In this document: in pieces, positions 1-7,620 of the stretch | Layout: every line of letters begins with the position of its first letter | Numbering within the stretch: position 1 is the stretch's first letter | NCBI RefSeq assembly: GCF_013376045.1 | Contig: NZ_JABMJG010000011.1 | Span: forward strand, 124,001-188,000 | DNA from: Variovorax sp. SG517 | GTDB taxonomy: Bacteria; Pseudomonadota; Gammaproteobacteria; Burkholderiales; Burkholderiaceae_C | DNA: 64,000 nucleotides | Direction: 5' to 3' | Made by a program: the position numbers and the translations under genes | Notes under the pieces: model-generated | What the model saw: the letters and a program-made list of their open reading frames with translations, nothing else | What the model was told of the DNA's origin: nothing | Databases searched by the model: none

Positions 1-501
1 ATCGCGCGCGAATGGGGCGTGAGCGAGCAGGAGGCCTGCCTGCGGCTGAAGCCGGGCGGTGCCTGCTACTTCCAGATGCAGGAGGAGGACGTGGAGCGTG
101 TCATCTCCCACCCGCTCACCATGATCGGCAGCGACGGCCTGCCGCACGACCGCCATCCGCATCCGCGCCTGTGGGGCGCCTTCCCGCGGGTGTTCGCGCG
201 CTACTGGCGCCAGCGCAGGCTCTTCACGCTGGAGCAGGCGGTGCACAAGATGACCGGCATGACCGCGCGCAACCTGCGCATCGCCGACCGTGGCCTGCTG
301 CGCGCAGGCACCATGGCCGACGTGGTGGTCTTCGACCCCGAGACCATCGCCGACACCGCCACCTACGACAAGCCGCACGGCGTGAGCCTGGGCGTGGAGC
401 GGGTGTTCGTGAACGGCGTGCTGGCCTATCGCGGCGGCGAGCCCGAGGCCCGGGTGCTCGCGCGCGCGGGGCGGATGCTCACGCGCGGGAGCGCGAGCTA
501 G
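1..501 (+). CDS. N-acyl-D-amino-acid deacylase, C-terminal part (cut by window edge)
   Basis: The open frame runs in from the left edge, so only the last 166 residues are present. These enzymes are zinc amidohydrolases that remove the acyl group from N-acyl-D-amino acids. The visible part has the family's GSDGLPHD segment with the metal/substrate Asp, the following PHPRLWGAFPRV block, the RGLLRAGTMADVVVFD turn typical of the small beta domain, and the closing VNG strand. A GTG at position 19 is in frame but lies inside the conserved fold, so it is not the start. D-aminoacylase is the best fit; a D-glutamate deacylase or related dihydroorotase-like enzyme is possible. Confidence 0.85.
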   Translation: MAREWGVSEQEACLRLKPGGACYFQMQEEDVERVISHPLTMIGSDGLPHDRHPHPRLWGAFPRVFARYWRQRRLFTLEQAVHKMTGMTARNLRIADRGLLRAGTMADVVVFDPETIADTATYDKPHGVSLGVERVFVNGVLAYRGGEPEARVLARAGRMLTRGSAS

Positions 502-750
502 CGTCCGCTTACATCGCGATGTTTCCGGGGACGCGCGCGCCTCGCGGCCGGCCACTTCGGGCCCTGTGCGGCCCTGGAGCCATCGGGCGGCTCCCTGGAT
601 CCGGGCCCTGGAGCTGCTGCTCCGGCAGTGCCATGGTGCACCGCAATATCTGTGTGGCTATAACCTCAAGACCTCTAAAGTTCTAACATTCCGGGCAAAA
701 ATCAGTCAAACTGCGCACTTACCAGCCGTCGAATTCCTACTGGAGCAAAG

Positions 751-936
751 ATGGACAAGGACGCCGAAGGCCTTGGCGCCGACTTCGAGTTGTGGCAACA
801 GCTCACTGACGACTACGAAGCAGCACTGGGCGCGCTCGCCCGGGGCGAGCCCGGCGCGCGAGAGCGGGTGCTCCGGCTGTCGCTGGCGTTGCGGCAACTG
901 CATCCCGATCTTTCCCCTGTCGGCGACAACGGCTGA
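751..936 (+). CDS. small hypothetical protein (61 aa)
   Basis: I do not recognise this protein. The ATG is preceded by GGAG at 742-745 with five bases of spacing, a good ribosome binding site. The product is acidic at the N-terminus, appears all-helical (ELWQQLTDDYEAALGALARG) and has no signal peptide or membrane segment. It sits alone between the deacylase and the convergent LysR gene. High G/C at third codon positions fits real coding, but the short length keeps confidence modest. Confidence 0.5.
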   Translation: MDKDAEGLGADFELWQQLTDDYEAALGALARGEPGARERVLRLSLALRQLHPDLSPVGDNG

Positions 937-972
937 CGCAGCGTCGGGAAGGCGTTTTCCCGGCGGCGGCGC

Positions 973-1926
973 TCAGGCCGGGCCCGAATCCCCGGACTCC
1001 TCTTTCTCCCCTTCTTCCTCAGCCTGCGCCTGGAACATGCGCGCGAAGTCGCAGCATTCCTGCGCCAGCATCACGATCGACGAGGTGAGCGCGCTGCGGT
1101 GCTCGCCCTTGTGCATCGCCACATAGCGCACCACCGGCAGGGCCGGCGCCACTTCGATCACCGCGAGCATGCCCGCCGCCACCAGCGGCTGCAGGCACTC
1201 GCGCGGCAGGTAGCTCACGCCCAGGCCCGACACCGTCAGCCCGGTCAGGGCCACCAGGTTGCTCACCACGATCACGTCGGCGGGCTGCACGCCCTGTTCC
1301 TTCATCCATGCGTCGTAGGCGCGGCCGGTGCCGGAGTTGTTGCCCTGCACCAGCATGCGGTGGCGCGCCAGCTCGTGCAGCCGCATGGCGCCGCCGTTGG
1401 GTTGCGGCACCACGCCGGGCTTGCACATCCACGCGCTCCTCACCTGGCCGATGACCTTGTGCGGCAGGCGCGAGTCGGCGAAGGTCTCGGGCACGATGAC
1501 CAGGTCGAGTTCGTCGGCCAGCAGCTTGTCGCGCAGCTGCAGGCTGTCGTCCACGTCGGGCTCGAGGATCACCTTGGGGTAGTGCTGCCGGATCAGCCCG
1601 ACCAGCCGCGGCAGCCAGGTCATTGCCGTGAGCTCGGTCACGCCGAGGCGGATGCGCCGCTCCACCACGCCCGGCTTGCCGAACTGCTCGATGGCCGCGT
1701 CGCGCTGCTCCAGCAGCTTGCGGGCGAGCACGAACATCTCCTCGCCCTTCTCGGTGAGGCGGGCGGTGCGCTGGCTGCGGTCGAAGAGTTCGGTGTCGAA
1801 GAGCTGCTCCAGCTCGTGCACCCGCTTGGAGATGGCCGACTGTGAGGTGTGCAGCTGGTTGGCCGCCTGCGCGAAGCCGCCGAGGCGGGCGATCCAGTAC
1901 AGGGCTTCGAGCTGCTTGAAGGTCAT
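973..1926 (-). CDS. LysR-family transcriptional regulator
   Basis: A 317-residue regulator of normal LysR length. The N-terminal winged helix-turn-helix covers about residues 2-60 (FAQAANQLHTSQSAISKRV is the recognition region), followed by a two-lobed effector-binding domain (about 90-295). The frame is open for 12 more codons upstream, but the ATG at 1926 begins MTFKQLEALYW, the usual LysR N-terminus, so I chose it. It is divergent from the binding-protein gene at 2054 with a 127-bp shared control region. By the usual LysR arrangement it probably controls that gene and the aminotransferase after it; the inducer is unknown. Confidence 0.88.
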   Translation of the reverse strand: MTFKQLEALYWIARLGGFAQAANQLHTSQSAISKRVHELEQLFDTELFDRSQRTARLTEKGEEMFVLARKLLEQRDAAIEQFGKPGVVERRIRLGVTELTAMTWLPRLVGLIRQHYPKVILEPDVDDSLQLRDKLLADELDLVIVPETFADSRLPHKVIGQVRSAWMCKPGVVPQPNGGAMRLHELARHRMLVQGNNSGTGRAYDAWMKEQGVQPADVIVVSNLVALTGLTVSGLGVSYLPRECLQPLVAAGMLAVIEVAPALPVVRYVAMHKGEHRSALTSSIVMLAQECCDFARMFQAQAEEEGEKEESGDSGPA

Positions 1927-2053
1927 CACGGGATTTCGGCTCCAAAGAACTCTTTTTCTCATGCAATTCGATCACAAAAAATCGCTTTTGGAAATTTGTT
2001 CATAAGCCGAAGATTCGCCCGATCCACCTCATCGACTCTTCAAGGAACCCGCC

Positions 2054-2950
2054 ATGGACTTCAGGAAACTGCCTCTCGCGCTTGGACTCGCCATTGCCTT
2101 CGCCTGCGGCGCCGCCAGCGCCCAGGACGGCGGCACGCTGCAGAAGATCAAGGACAGCGGCACGATCCAGATCGGCGCGCGCGACAGCCAGATCCCCTTC
2201 TCGTACAAGCTCAGCGCCGACAGCGCCCCCATCGGCTTCACCACCGACATCTGCCTGAAGATCGTCGACGCCGTGAAGGCCAGGCTGGGTCTCGCGAAGA
2301 TCGACGTGCGCTACACGATGCTCAACTCGACCAACCGCATCCCGCTGCTGCAGAACGGCACCGTCGACCTCGACTGCGCGACCACCACCAACACCACGCA
2401 GCGCCAGCAGCAGGTCGACTTCGCGCCCAGCCACTTCGTGACCAACATCACCGCCGCGGTGAAGAAGGCCTCGGGCATCAATGCGCTGGCCGACCTCAAC
2501 GGCAAGAACGTGGCCACCGTCTCGGGCAGCACCTCCATCCAGCTGCTGCGCGGCGCACGCAAGAGCGGCACCATCGAGGTCAACGAGATCGCGGGCAAGG
2601 ACACCTCCGACGGCTTTCTGCTGCTGTCCACCGGCCGCGCCGACGCCTACGTGCTCGACGACGTTCAGCTCGCCGGCATGATCGCCAGCTCCACCAATCC
2701 GGGCGACTACAAGATCCTCAAGGAATCGCTGCGCCAGGAGCCCTACGGGATCATGCTGCGCAAGGACGACCCGCAGTTCAAGGCGCTGGTGGACGAGACC
2801 GTCACGGGCCTGATGAAGTCGGGCGCCATCGACCAGCTCTACACCAAGTGGTTCCTCTCGCCGATCCCGCCGAAGAACGCGAACCTCAACTTCCCGATGA
2901 CGGACGCGGTGCGCGAGATCTACAAGAACCCGAACAACAAGGGCGTCTGA
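2054..2950 (+). CDS. periplasmic amino-acid-binding protein (family 3 solute-binding)
   Basis: A 298-residue extracytoplasmic binding protein with a clear signal peptide (residues 1-23, cut after ASA before QDGG). The mature part follows the glutamate/aspartate-type (GltI) pattern: a start near TIQIGARDSQIPFSY, a ring-contact segment at LNSTNRIPLLQNGTVDL and TTTNT, and a C-terminal lobe ending LYTKWF. No permease or ATPase gene is adjacent, so it must share a transporter coded elsewhere or act as a sensor partner. It is followed after three bases by an aminotransferase, so the pair is probably cotranscribed under the divergent LysR regulator. The exact ligand cannot be read from sequence. Confidence 0.87.
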   Translation: MDFRKLPLALGLAIAFACGAASAQDGGTLQKIKDSGTIQIGARDSQIPFSYKLSADSAPIGFTTDICLKIVDAVKARLGLAKIDVRYTMLNSTNRIPLLQNGTVDLDCATTTNTTQRQQQVDFAPSHFVTNITAAVKKASGINALADLNGKNVATVSGSTSIQLLRGARKSGTIEVNEIAGKDTSDGFLLLSTGRADAYVLDDVQLAGMIASSTNPGDYKILKESLRQEPYGIMLRKDDPQFKALVDETVTGLMKSGAIDQLYTKWFLSPIPPKNANLNFPMTDAVREIYKNPNNKGV

Positions 2951-2953
2951 GCG

Positions 2954-4252
2954 ATGGATTCCAAGCTGTCATCGAGCCATCCGAACGGCCTGGCCTTTTC
3001 CGACGCGCTCATGCGCGAGGTGAAGAGCCGCTTCCTGCAGGTCGACCACGACCACCACGGCCGCGAGCGCCTGTACTTCGACAATGCAGGCGGCTCCTTC
3101 CGCCTGAAGGCCGCGGCCGAGCGCTTCGCGCAGGTCGATGCCATTCCCGACAACACCGAACGCATCCACGCCACCGCCGTCGAGCTGCAGCAGATCCAGG
3201 CCAGGGGCTGCGCCGACCTGCGCACCATCCTCAATGCCACGGGCGGCAGCGTGTACGCCTCGCTCACCGCCTCGGGCGCCATGTTCGACATGGTGCGCGC
3301 GGTGGCCGAGAACGTGCCGGGCACGAACATGGTCACCACCGTGCTCGAGCACCCCTCTGCCTTCGACGCGATGAGCCTCTACGCCCAGCGCCTGGGCCGC
3401 GAGCTGCGCGTGGCGAAGAGCAACCCCGTCACTGGCGGCGTGGACGTCGACGAGATCGTGCGGCTGGTCGACAAGGACACCTGCCTGCTCAACGTGATCC
3501 ACGCGTCGAACATCTCGGGCGCCAAGCTCGACATGGAAGCCATCGTGCGCCGCGCGCGCGAGATCAAGCCCGACCTCTACATCCTGGTCGATGCCGTGCA
3601 GCACGCGCCGCACGGCCTCATCGACCTGCAGAAGACGCCGGTGGACGGCATCAACCTCGCGCCCTACAAGTTCTTCGGCTGCAGGGGCTCGGGCCTGTCG
3701 TGGATGTCCGACCGCGCGGCCGTGCTGCCGCACCACAAGCTCGCGGGCAAGAAGCCCGACTACTGGGACCTGGGCAGCGCCTCGCCGTGGCAGTTCGCGG
3801 TGCTCACCGAGATCGTCGACTACGTGTGCTGGCTGGGCTCGCACTTCAGCGATGCCACCGACCGGCGTGAGCTCTTCGTTGCGGGCATCGCGCACATCGA
3901 ACTGCACGAGCGCGCGCTGCTGGCCGCGCTGCTCGACGGCACCGCGAACGCCACCGGCATGCGCAAGATGGAAGGCGTCAACGTCTTCCTCGACTACGAA
4001 GACCTGAGCAAGCGCGACCTGATCCTGGGCATCGGCTTCGACCGCATCGACTGCACGCAGGCGGTGGTCGAGTACGCGAAGCGTGGCGTGACGGTCTACG
4101 AGCGCGTGGCGAGCAGCATCTACTCGAAGCGCATGCTCGAGTCCTTCGGGCTCATGGGCACCGTGCGGGTGTCGCCGCTGCACTGCCATTCGATGGCGGA
4201 CATCGAGAAGTTCCTGCGGATCACACGAGAGATCGCCCAGAACGAGCAGTGA
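2954..4252 (+). CDS. PLP-dependent class V aminotransferase
   Basis: A 432-residue fold-type I PLP enzyme of the class V group (relatives include cysteine desulfurases, kynureninase-like enzymes and serine-glyoxylate aminotransferases). The PLP lysine is Lys239 in LAPYKFFG, and Asp213 in LVDAVQHAPH would pair with the ring nitrogen. The N-terminal YFDNAGGS motif is typical of the group. It lacks the cysteine loop expected of a dedicated NifS/IscS. It begins three bases after the binding-protein gene, suggesting catabolism of an imported amino compound. Its last 32 bp overlap the convergent SulP gene. The substrate is not known. Confidence 0.82.
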   Translation: MDSKLSSSHPNGLAFSDALMREVKSRFLQVDHDHHGRERLYFDNAGGSFRLKAAAERFAQVDAIPDNTERIHATAVELQQIQARGCADLRTILNATGGSVYASLTASGAMFDMVRAVAENVPGTNMVTTVLEHPSAFDAMSLYAQRLGRELRVAKSNPVTGGVDVDEIVRLVDKDTCLLNVIHASNISGAKLDMEAIVRRAREIKPDLYILVDAVQHAPHGLIDLQKTPVDGINLAPYKFFGCRGSGLSWMSDRAAVLPHHKLAGKKPDYWDLGSASPWQFAVLTEIVDYVCWLGSHFSDATDRRELFVAGIAHIELHERALLAALLDGTANATGMRKMEGVNVFLDYEDLSKRDLILGIGFDRIDCTQAVVEYAKRGVTVYERVASSIYSKRMLESFGLMGTVRVSPLHCHSMADIEKFLRITREIAQNEQ

Positions 4253-5885
4253 GGGGCACCGCGTCGTCGACGCTCCACGGCGCGTACACCTCGGCGCGCA
4301 GGTCGGGTGAATTCACCTTGGCCAGCAGATCGCGCACGTCGTCCTTCACGCGCGCCAGCGAGAGGCGCAGGCCCCGCACGCGCACGTAAGCCGCGAAGTC
4401 GCACAGCGCCTCGATGCTGGTCGCGTCGAGGTCGGGCGACTCCTCCAGGCTCAGCACCATGCGCTGCAGGCCCTGCGTGGCGTCGATGCGCGCGCGTATC
4501 GACGCGAACACCGCGTCCGCATTGCCGAAGAAAAGCGGCACCTCGGGCCGCGCGATCAGCACGCCCGGGGGCGCCACGGCCTCGGGGTGGCGAGCGATGT
4601 CGACGAAATCGTGGCTCCGGCCCAGCCGCCCGAGCCAGCTCACCGTGGTGCGCGTGAAGCCGCGCAACAGCAGCAGGATGCTCACGCCGATGGCCGCCAG
4701 CAGGCCGTTGAGCACGCCCAGCACCAGCACCGCTGCGACCGCCACCAGCGCCACCAGTCGGTCGCGCCGCCACTGAAAGTAGGGCCGCAGCGCGGCCGGA
4801 TTCAGCGTGTGGCTCACGGCGTGGATCACGATGGCCGCCAGCAGCGGCTCGGGCGTGTGTGCGATCCAGGGCAGCAGCGTGAGCACCGCCACCAGCACCA
4901 CCAGCCCCGCCACGATGCCGGCCGCTCGGCTCCTGGCACCTGCAGACTCGTTGGCCGATGTGGCCGAGTAGCCCGCGCCCACCGGCATGCCCTGGAACAG
5001 CGCCGACAGCAGGTTCGCGCCGCCCAGCGCGAGCAGGTCGCGGTTGGCCGACACGTTGTCGCCGTGGCGCATGGCGAAGGTGCGGATGGAGCCGTAAGAC
5101 TCGGCATAGAGGATCAGCGCCATCGCGAAGGCCAGCCCGCCGAGGTTCTGCCACTGCGCGCGATCGAGCTGTGGCACCGCCGGATGCGAGAAGTCGAGCG
5201 AGATCGGCCCCACCGCCGCCACGCCCCATGCGTGGCAGAAGCCCTGCACGTCGAGCACGATGCCCGCCACGATCACCAGCAGCGCCGCCGGCACCGCGCG
5301 CCAGCGTGCGAGTCCGCGCAGCAGCACCAGCGCCGCCAGCGCCATGGCCGCGCCCGCGATGTTCCAGTGCCGCCACTCGGCCACCAGCCCCGCGAGGAGC
5401 CTGAAGAAATCGCTGTGTGCCGGATGCACGTCGAGCACCTTGGGCAGCTGCTTGACTACGATGGTGAGCGCCAGCCCCAGCGCGAAGCCGCGCAGCACGG
5501 GCTTGGCGATCAGGCTCGACACCGCGCCCAGCCGCGCAATGCCGGCGATGACGAAGAACACTCCGGCCAGCAGAACGATGCCCATGCCCATCGCAAGCCG
5601 CGTGGCGGCGTCCACGCCCGTCACCGACGTGGTGGCCGCGAACAGCACCGCGGCGGAAGAGGAGGTAGCGGAAACGATTGCGAAGCGGCTGCTGCCGAAA
5701 AGGCCGTAGACCAGAAGGCCCGCGAAGAGCGCGATCACGCCCGCTTGCGGCGGCAGCCCCGCGATGCCCGAATAGGCCACCGCCTCCGGAAGCAGCAGTC
5801 CCGCGATGGAAATACCCGCCACGATGTCGGCGAAGCCGGGGCGGCGGGCGTTGGCTGTCGGTGTCGGCGAGGGTTCGGCGGCCAT
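4221..5885 (-). CDS. SulP-family anion transporter with STAS domain
   Basis: A roughly 554-residue membrane protein of the SLC26/SulP family, which moves sulfate, bicarbonate or dicarboxylates. The N-terminal DIVAGISIAGLLLPEAVAYS segment is the family signature in the first membrane helices, and about twelve hydrophobic segments follow. A cytoplasmic STAS domain occupies about the last 110 residues (LIARPEVPLFFGNADAVF to the end). Neither ATG at 5885 nor ATG at 5915 has a convincing ribosome site; I chose 5885 because MAAEPSPTP leads straight to the conserved start. The 3' end overlaps the convergent aminotransferase. The transported anion cannot be told. Confidence 0.85.
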   Translation of the reverse strand: MAAEPSPTPTANARRPGFADIVAGISIAGLLLPEAVAYSGIAGLPPQAGVIALFAGLLVYGLFGSSRFAIVSATSSSAAVLFAATTSVTGVDAATRLAMGMGIVLLAGVFFVIAGIARLGAVSSLIAKPVLRGFALGLALTIVVKQLPKVLDVHPAHSDFFRLLAGLVAEWRHWNIAGAAMALAALVLLRGLARWRAVPAALLVIVAGIVLDVQGFCHAWGVAAVGPISLDFSHPAVPQLDRAQWQNLGGLAFAMALILYAESYGSIRTFAMRHGDNVSANRDLLALGGANLLSALFQGMPVGAGYSATSANESAGARSRAAGIVAGLVVLVAVLTLLPWIAHTPEPLLAAIVIHAVSHTLNPAALRPYFQWRRDRLVALVAVAAVLVLGVLNGLLAAIGVSILLLLRGFTRTTVSWLGRLGRSHDFVDIARHPEAVAPPGVLIARPEVPLFFGNADAVFASIRARIDATQGLQRMVLSLEESPDLDATSIEALCDFAAYVRVRGLRLSLARVKDDVRDLLAKVNSPDLRAEVYAPWSVDDAVPLTARSGRSLV

Positions 5886-6007
5886 GGGCAGGCAAGTGTG
5901 CTGTTGTCGTCCCATGCTGGCAACGGCTGGCGGACCGGAAGCTGACTCACCGAACGGGCATACTCGCGCGCGCCCTAAAAACCATATTTCTCTACAACAA
6001 GGATCCC

Positions 6008-6637
6008 ATGTCAGGACACGGCTTTCACGTGCACGGCCCGCACGATCACGAACTCGAACACGCTGCATCGGGCGGCCACGGCCATGGCGACGGCCATCAC
6101 GCGGACGCCGCAGCGGAGCACTCCGGCGGCATGAGCATGACGAGCAAGATCGCCATGTGCACGGCCGTCATCGCCACCTTCGGCGCCATCTTCTCGTACA
6201 TGGGCGGCGCCACGCAGGCCAACGCGGGCATCTACAAAAACAACGCCGCCATCAAGAAGACCGAAGCCTCCAACCAGTGGAATTACTTCCAGTCGAAGAG
6301 CACCAAGCAGGCCCTCGCCGAGTTCGCCCGCGACACCGCGACCGACGACGCACGCAAGCAAGGCTGGCAGGCCAAGGTGGCGCGCTACGAGCAGGAGAAG
6401 ACCGACATCCAGACCGAGGCAAAGAAGCTGGAGGCGGAAGCGAGCAAGTGGGATGCGCAGTCGGATGAGCAGATGCATCAGCATCATCGGTGGGCGCAGG
6501 CTACTACTGTGTTGCAAGTGTCGATCGCGCTGGCTGCCATTGCGCTCCTGACGAAGAACAAGTGGCTCGAGCGGGCGATGTTCGGGGTGGCTGTGGCGGG
6601 GTTGGCTGTGGGTGGGCTTGCGGCGTTGCACGTCTAG
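6008..6637 (+). CDS. DUF4337 membrane protein with His-rich N-terminus
   Basis: A 209-residue protein fitting the DUF4337 family, of unknown function. The first 40 residues hold many histidines (HGFHVHGPHDHELEH, then HGHGDGHH). A membrane helix follows at about residues 46-68, then a charged helical stretch likely to form a coiled coil (QGWQAKVARYEQEKTDIQTE), and two hydrophobic segments at the C-terminus. The His-rich arm might bind divalent metal, but that is inference. It is divergent from the SulP gene, with 122 bp between the two starts. Confidence 0.8.
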   Translation: MSGHGFHVHGPHDHELEHAASGGHGHGDGHHADAAAEHSGGMSMTSKIAMCTAVIATFGAIFSYMGGATQANAGIYKNNAAIKKTEASNQWNYFQSKSTKQALAEFARDTATDDARKQGWQAKVARYEQEKTDIQTEAKKLEAEASKWDAQSDEQMHQHHRWAQATTVLQVSIALAAIALLTKNKWLERAMFGVAVAGLAVGGLAALHV

Positions 6638-6740
6638 GCAGCACCGCGACGCTCGCTCAGCGGACCTTCATCCTCGGCATGCTCGCTGCCATCCTTGTTG
6701 TGGCATGGCAGTGAGCGGCAGCGACGGTGAAGAGAAGGGC

Positions 6741-7055
6741 TTATCGCGTACCGCCTTCGCTCAAGGCAGCACGCAACGACTGAAGCGCAGAGTCAGCCGA
6801 CTCGATCCGCCGCTTCAGTTCCTCATTGACCACCCGCACCAGCGCTCCGAGCTCGGTGCGCGTCGGATGGATCTCTTCCGTATCGTTCACGTTCTGTGAA
6901 ACGATGAGCTTCTCCAGGCCTGCATAAGCACGCTGCAGTTCGTGCAGGTTGTCGATGTCATCGCATGCCTGCAGCGCGAGCGATTCAACGCTGGCGACTT
7001 CAGTTGATTCGGGAAATTGGGAGACGCGCGCGGACGCGCGAGCGGATGCAGCCAT
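6741..7055 (-). CDS. hypothetical protein (104 aa) downstream of a structured leader
   Basis: I do not recognise this protein. The frame is open well upstream, but the ATG at 7055 has an excellent GGAGG six bases before it, so translation should start there. The product is soluble and mostly helical: a short N-terminal tail, then ALQACDDIDNLHELQRAYAG and a C-terminal helix (VNEELKRRIESADSALQSLR), suggesting a small helical bundle or coiled coil. The striking feature is its 5' leader, which folds into nested stem-loops with long internal complementarity. Confidence 0.6.
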   Translation of the reverse strand: MAASARASARVSQFPESTEVASVESLALQACDDIDNLHELQRAYAGLEKLIVSQNVNDTEEIHPTRTELGALVRVVNEELKRRIESADSALQSLRAALSEGGTR

Positions 7056-7279
7056 GAATGGCCTCCAAGGGGTTCGGTTTGCTACAACCGCCGCACCCAA
7101 CGCCAATTGGAGGCGGCAGCTCGAACAGGTTGGCGTACCGGGAACCCGCTTGCGCGAACCGGCGAGCCTTGCGGCTCCCTGTCCGAGCCGCCAAAACTGG
7201 AGGCACGAACGACGAAAGCCGCAGGGTCTCTGCGGGAGAATCTGCGGCTTGCGTCGCAGCGGGTTACTCGGGACGCCAA
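7056..7279 (-). promoter_or_regulatory. structured mRNA leader with long internal complementarity (c4/icd-like plan)
   Basis: On the minus strand, 7279-7258 and 7150-7130 can pair over about 21 nt (perfect 7-bp and 8-bp blocks around a partly matched centre). Between them lie two hairpins: 7250-7242 with 7224-7216 (9 bp perfect) and 7191-7185 with 7177-7171 (7 bp perfect). The 7-nt word TTGGCGT occurs at 7279-7273 and again at 7106-7100, so the single ACGCCAA at 7136-7130 has two possible partners, the second close to the ribosome site of the 104-residue gene. Switching between pairings could gate translation. The plan recalls the phage P1/P7 c4 antisense systems, but I cannot confirm homology. 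Confidence 0.5.
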
Positions 7280-7620
7280 TCCCGATCACGCCTCTTTTTG
7301 ACGTGACCGGCGCAGTATAGCCACGCAGCAGGCCTCACAAAGAGGGACGCGAGCGCGGCTCAAAGCGGATCCAACGAAGCATCGCTCATACGGACATGGA
7401 AGAACCCCCACGGAGGCAGGCTGTTAAAGGAGGGCTGCCACAGCCCGTCCGATAGACTTGCGCGGGTGAACCCATCCTCCGAGCCTCCCAGTAGGCCGCT
7501 GGCCTGCGCCAGCTTTTCTCCCGCGGCCACAGCCCGCATCTTCTTCCCACTGCCGTGCTACGCGGCCCGCACCATGCCGGGCTGTGCCTGTTCGCGCGCC
7601 ATCGCACTCCCGCGGAAATC
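7280..7620. other. intergenic region before the TerC gene
   Basis: This stretch has no convincing gene on either strand. It must hold the promoter of the minus-strand leader and that of the TerC gene. A small hairpin (AGGCC at 7493-7497 with GGCCT at 7501-7505) lies upstream of terC. I looked for the manganese-sensing yybP-ykoY riboswitch, which often precedes TerC genes, and did not find its conserved core. Confidence 0.4.

Noticed and set aside
7280..7620. Possible yybP-ykoY manganese riboswitch before the TerC gene
   Set aside because: I searched for the conserved GGGGAGUA-type loop and the paired loop and did not see them; only small unrelated hairpins are present.
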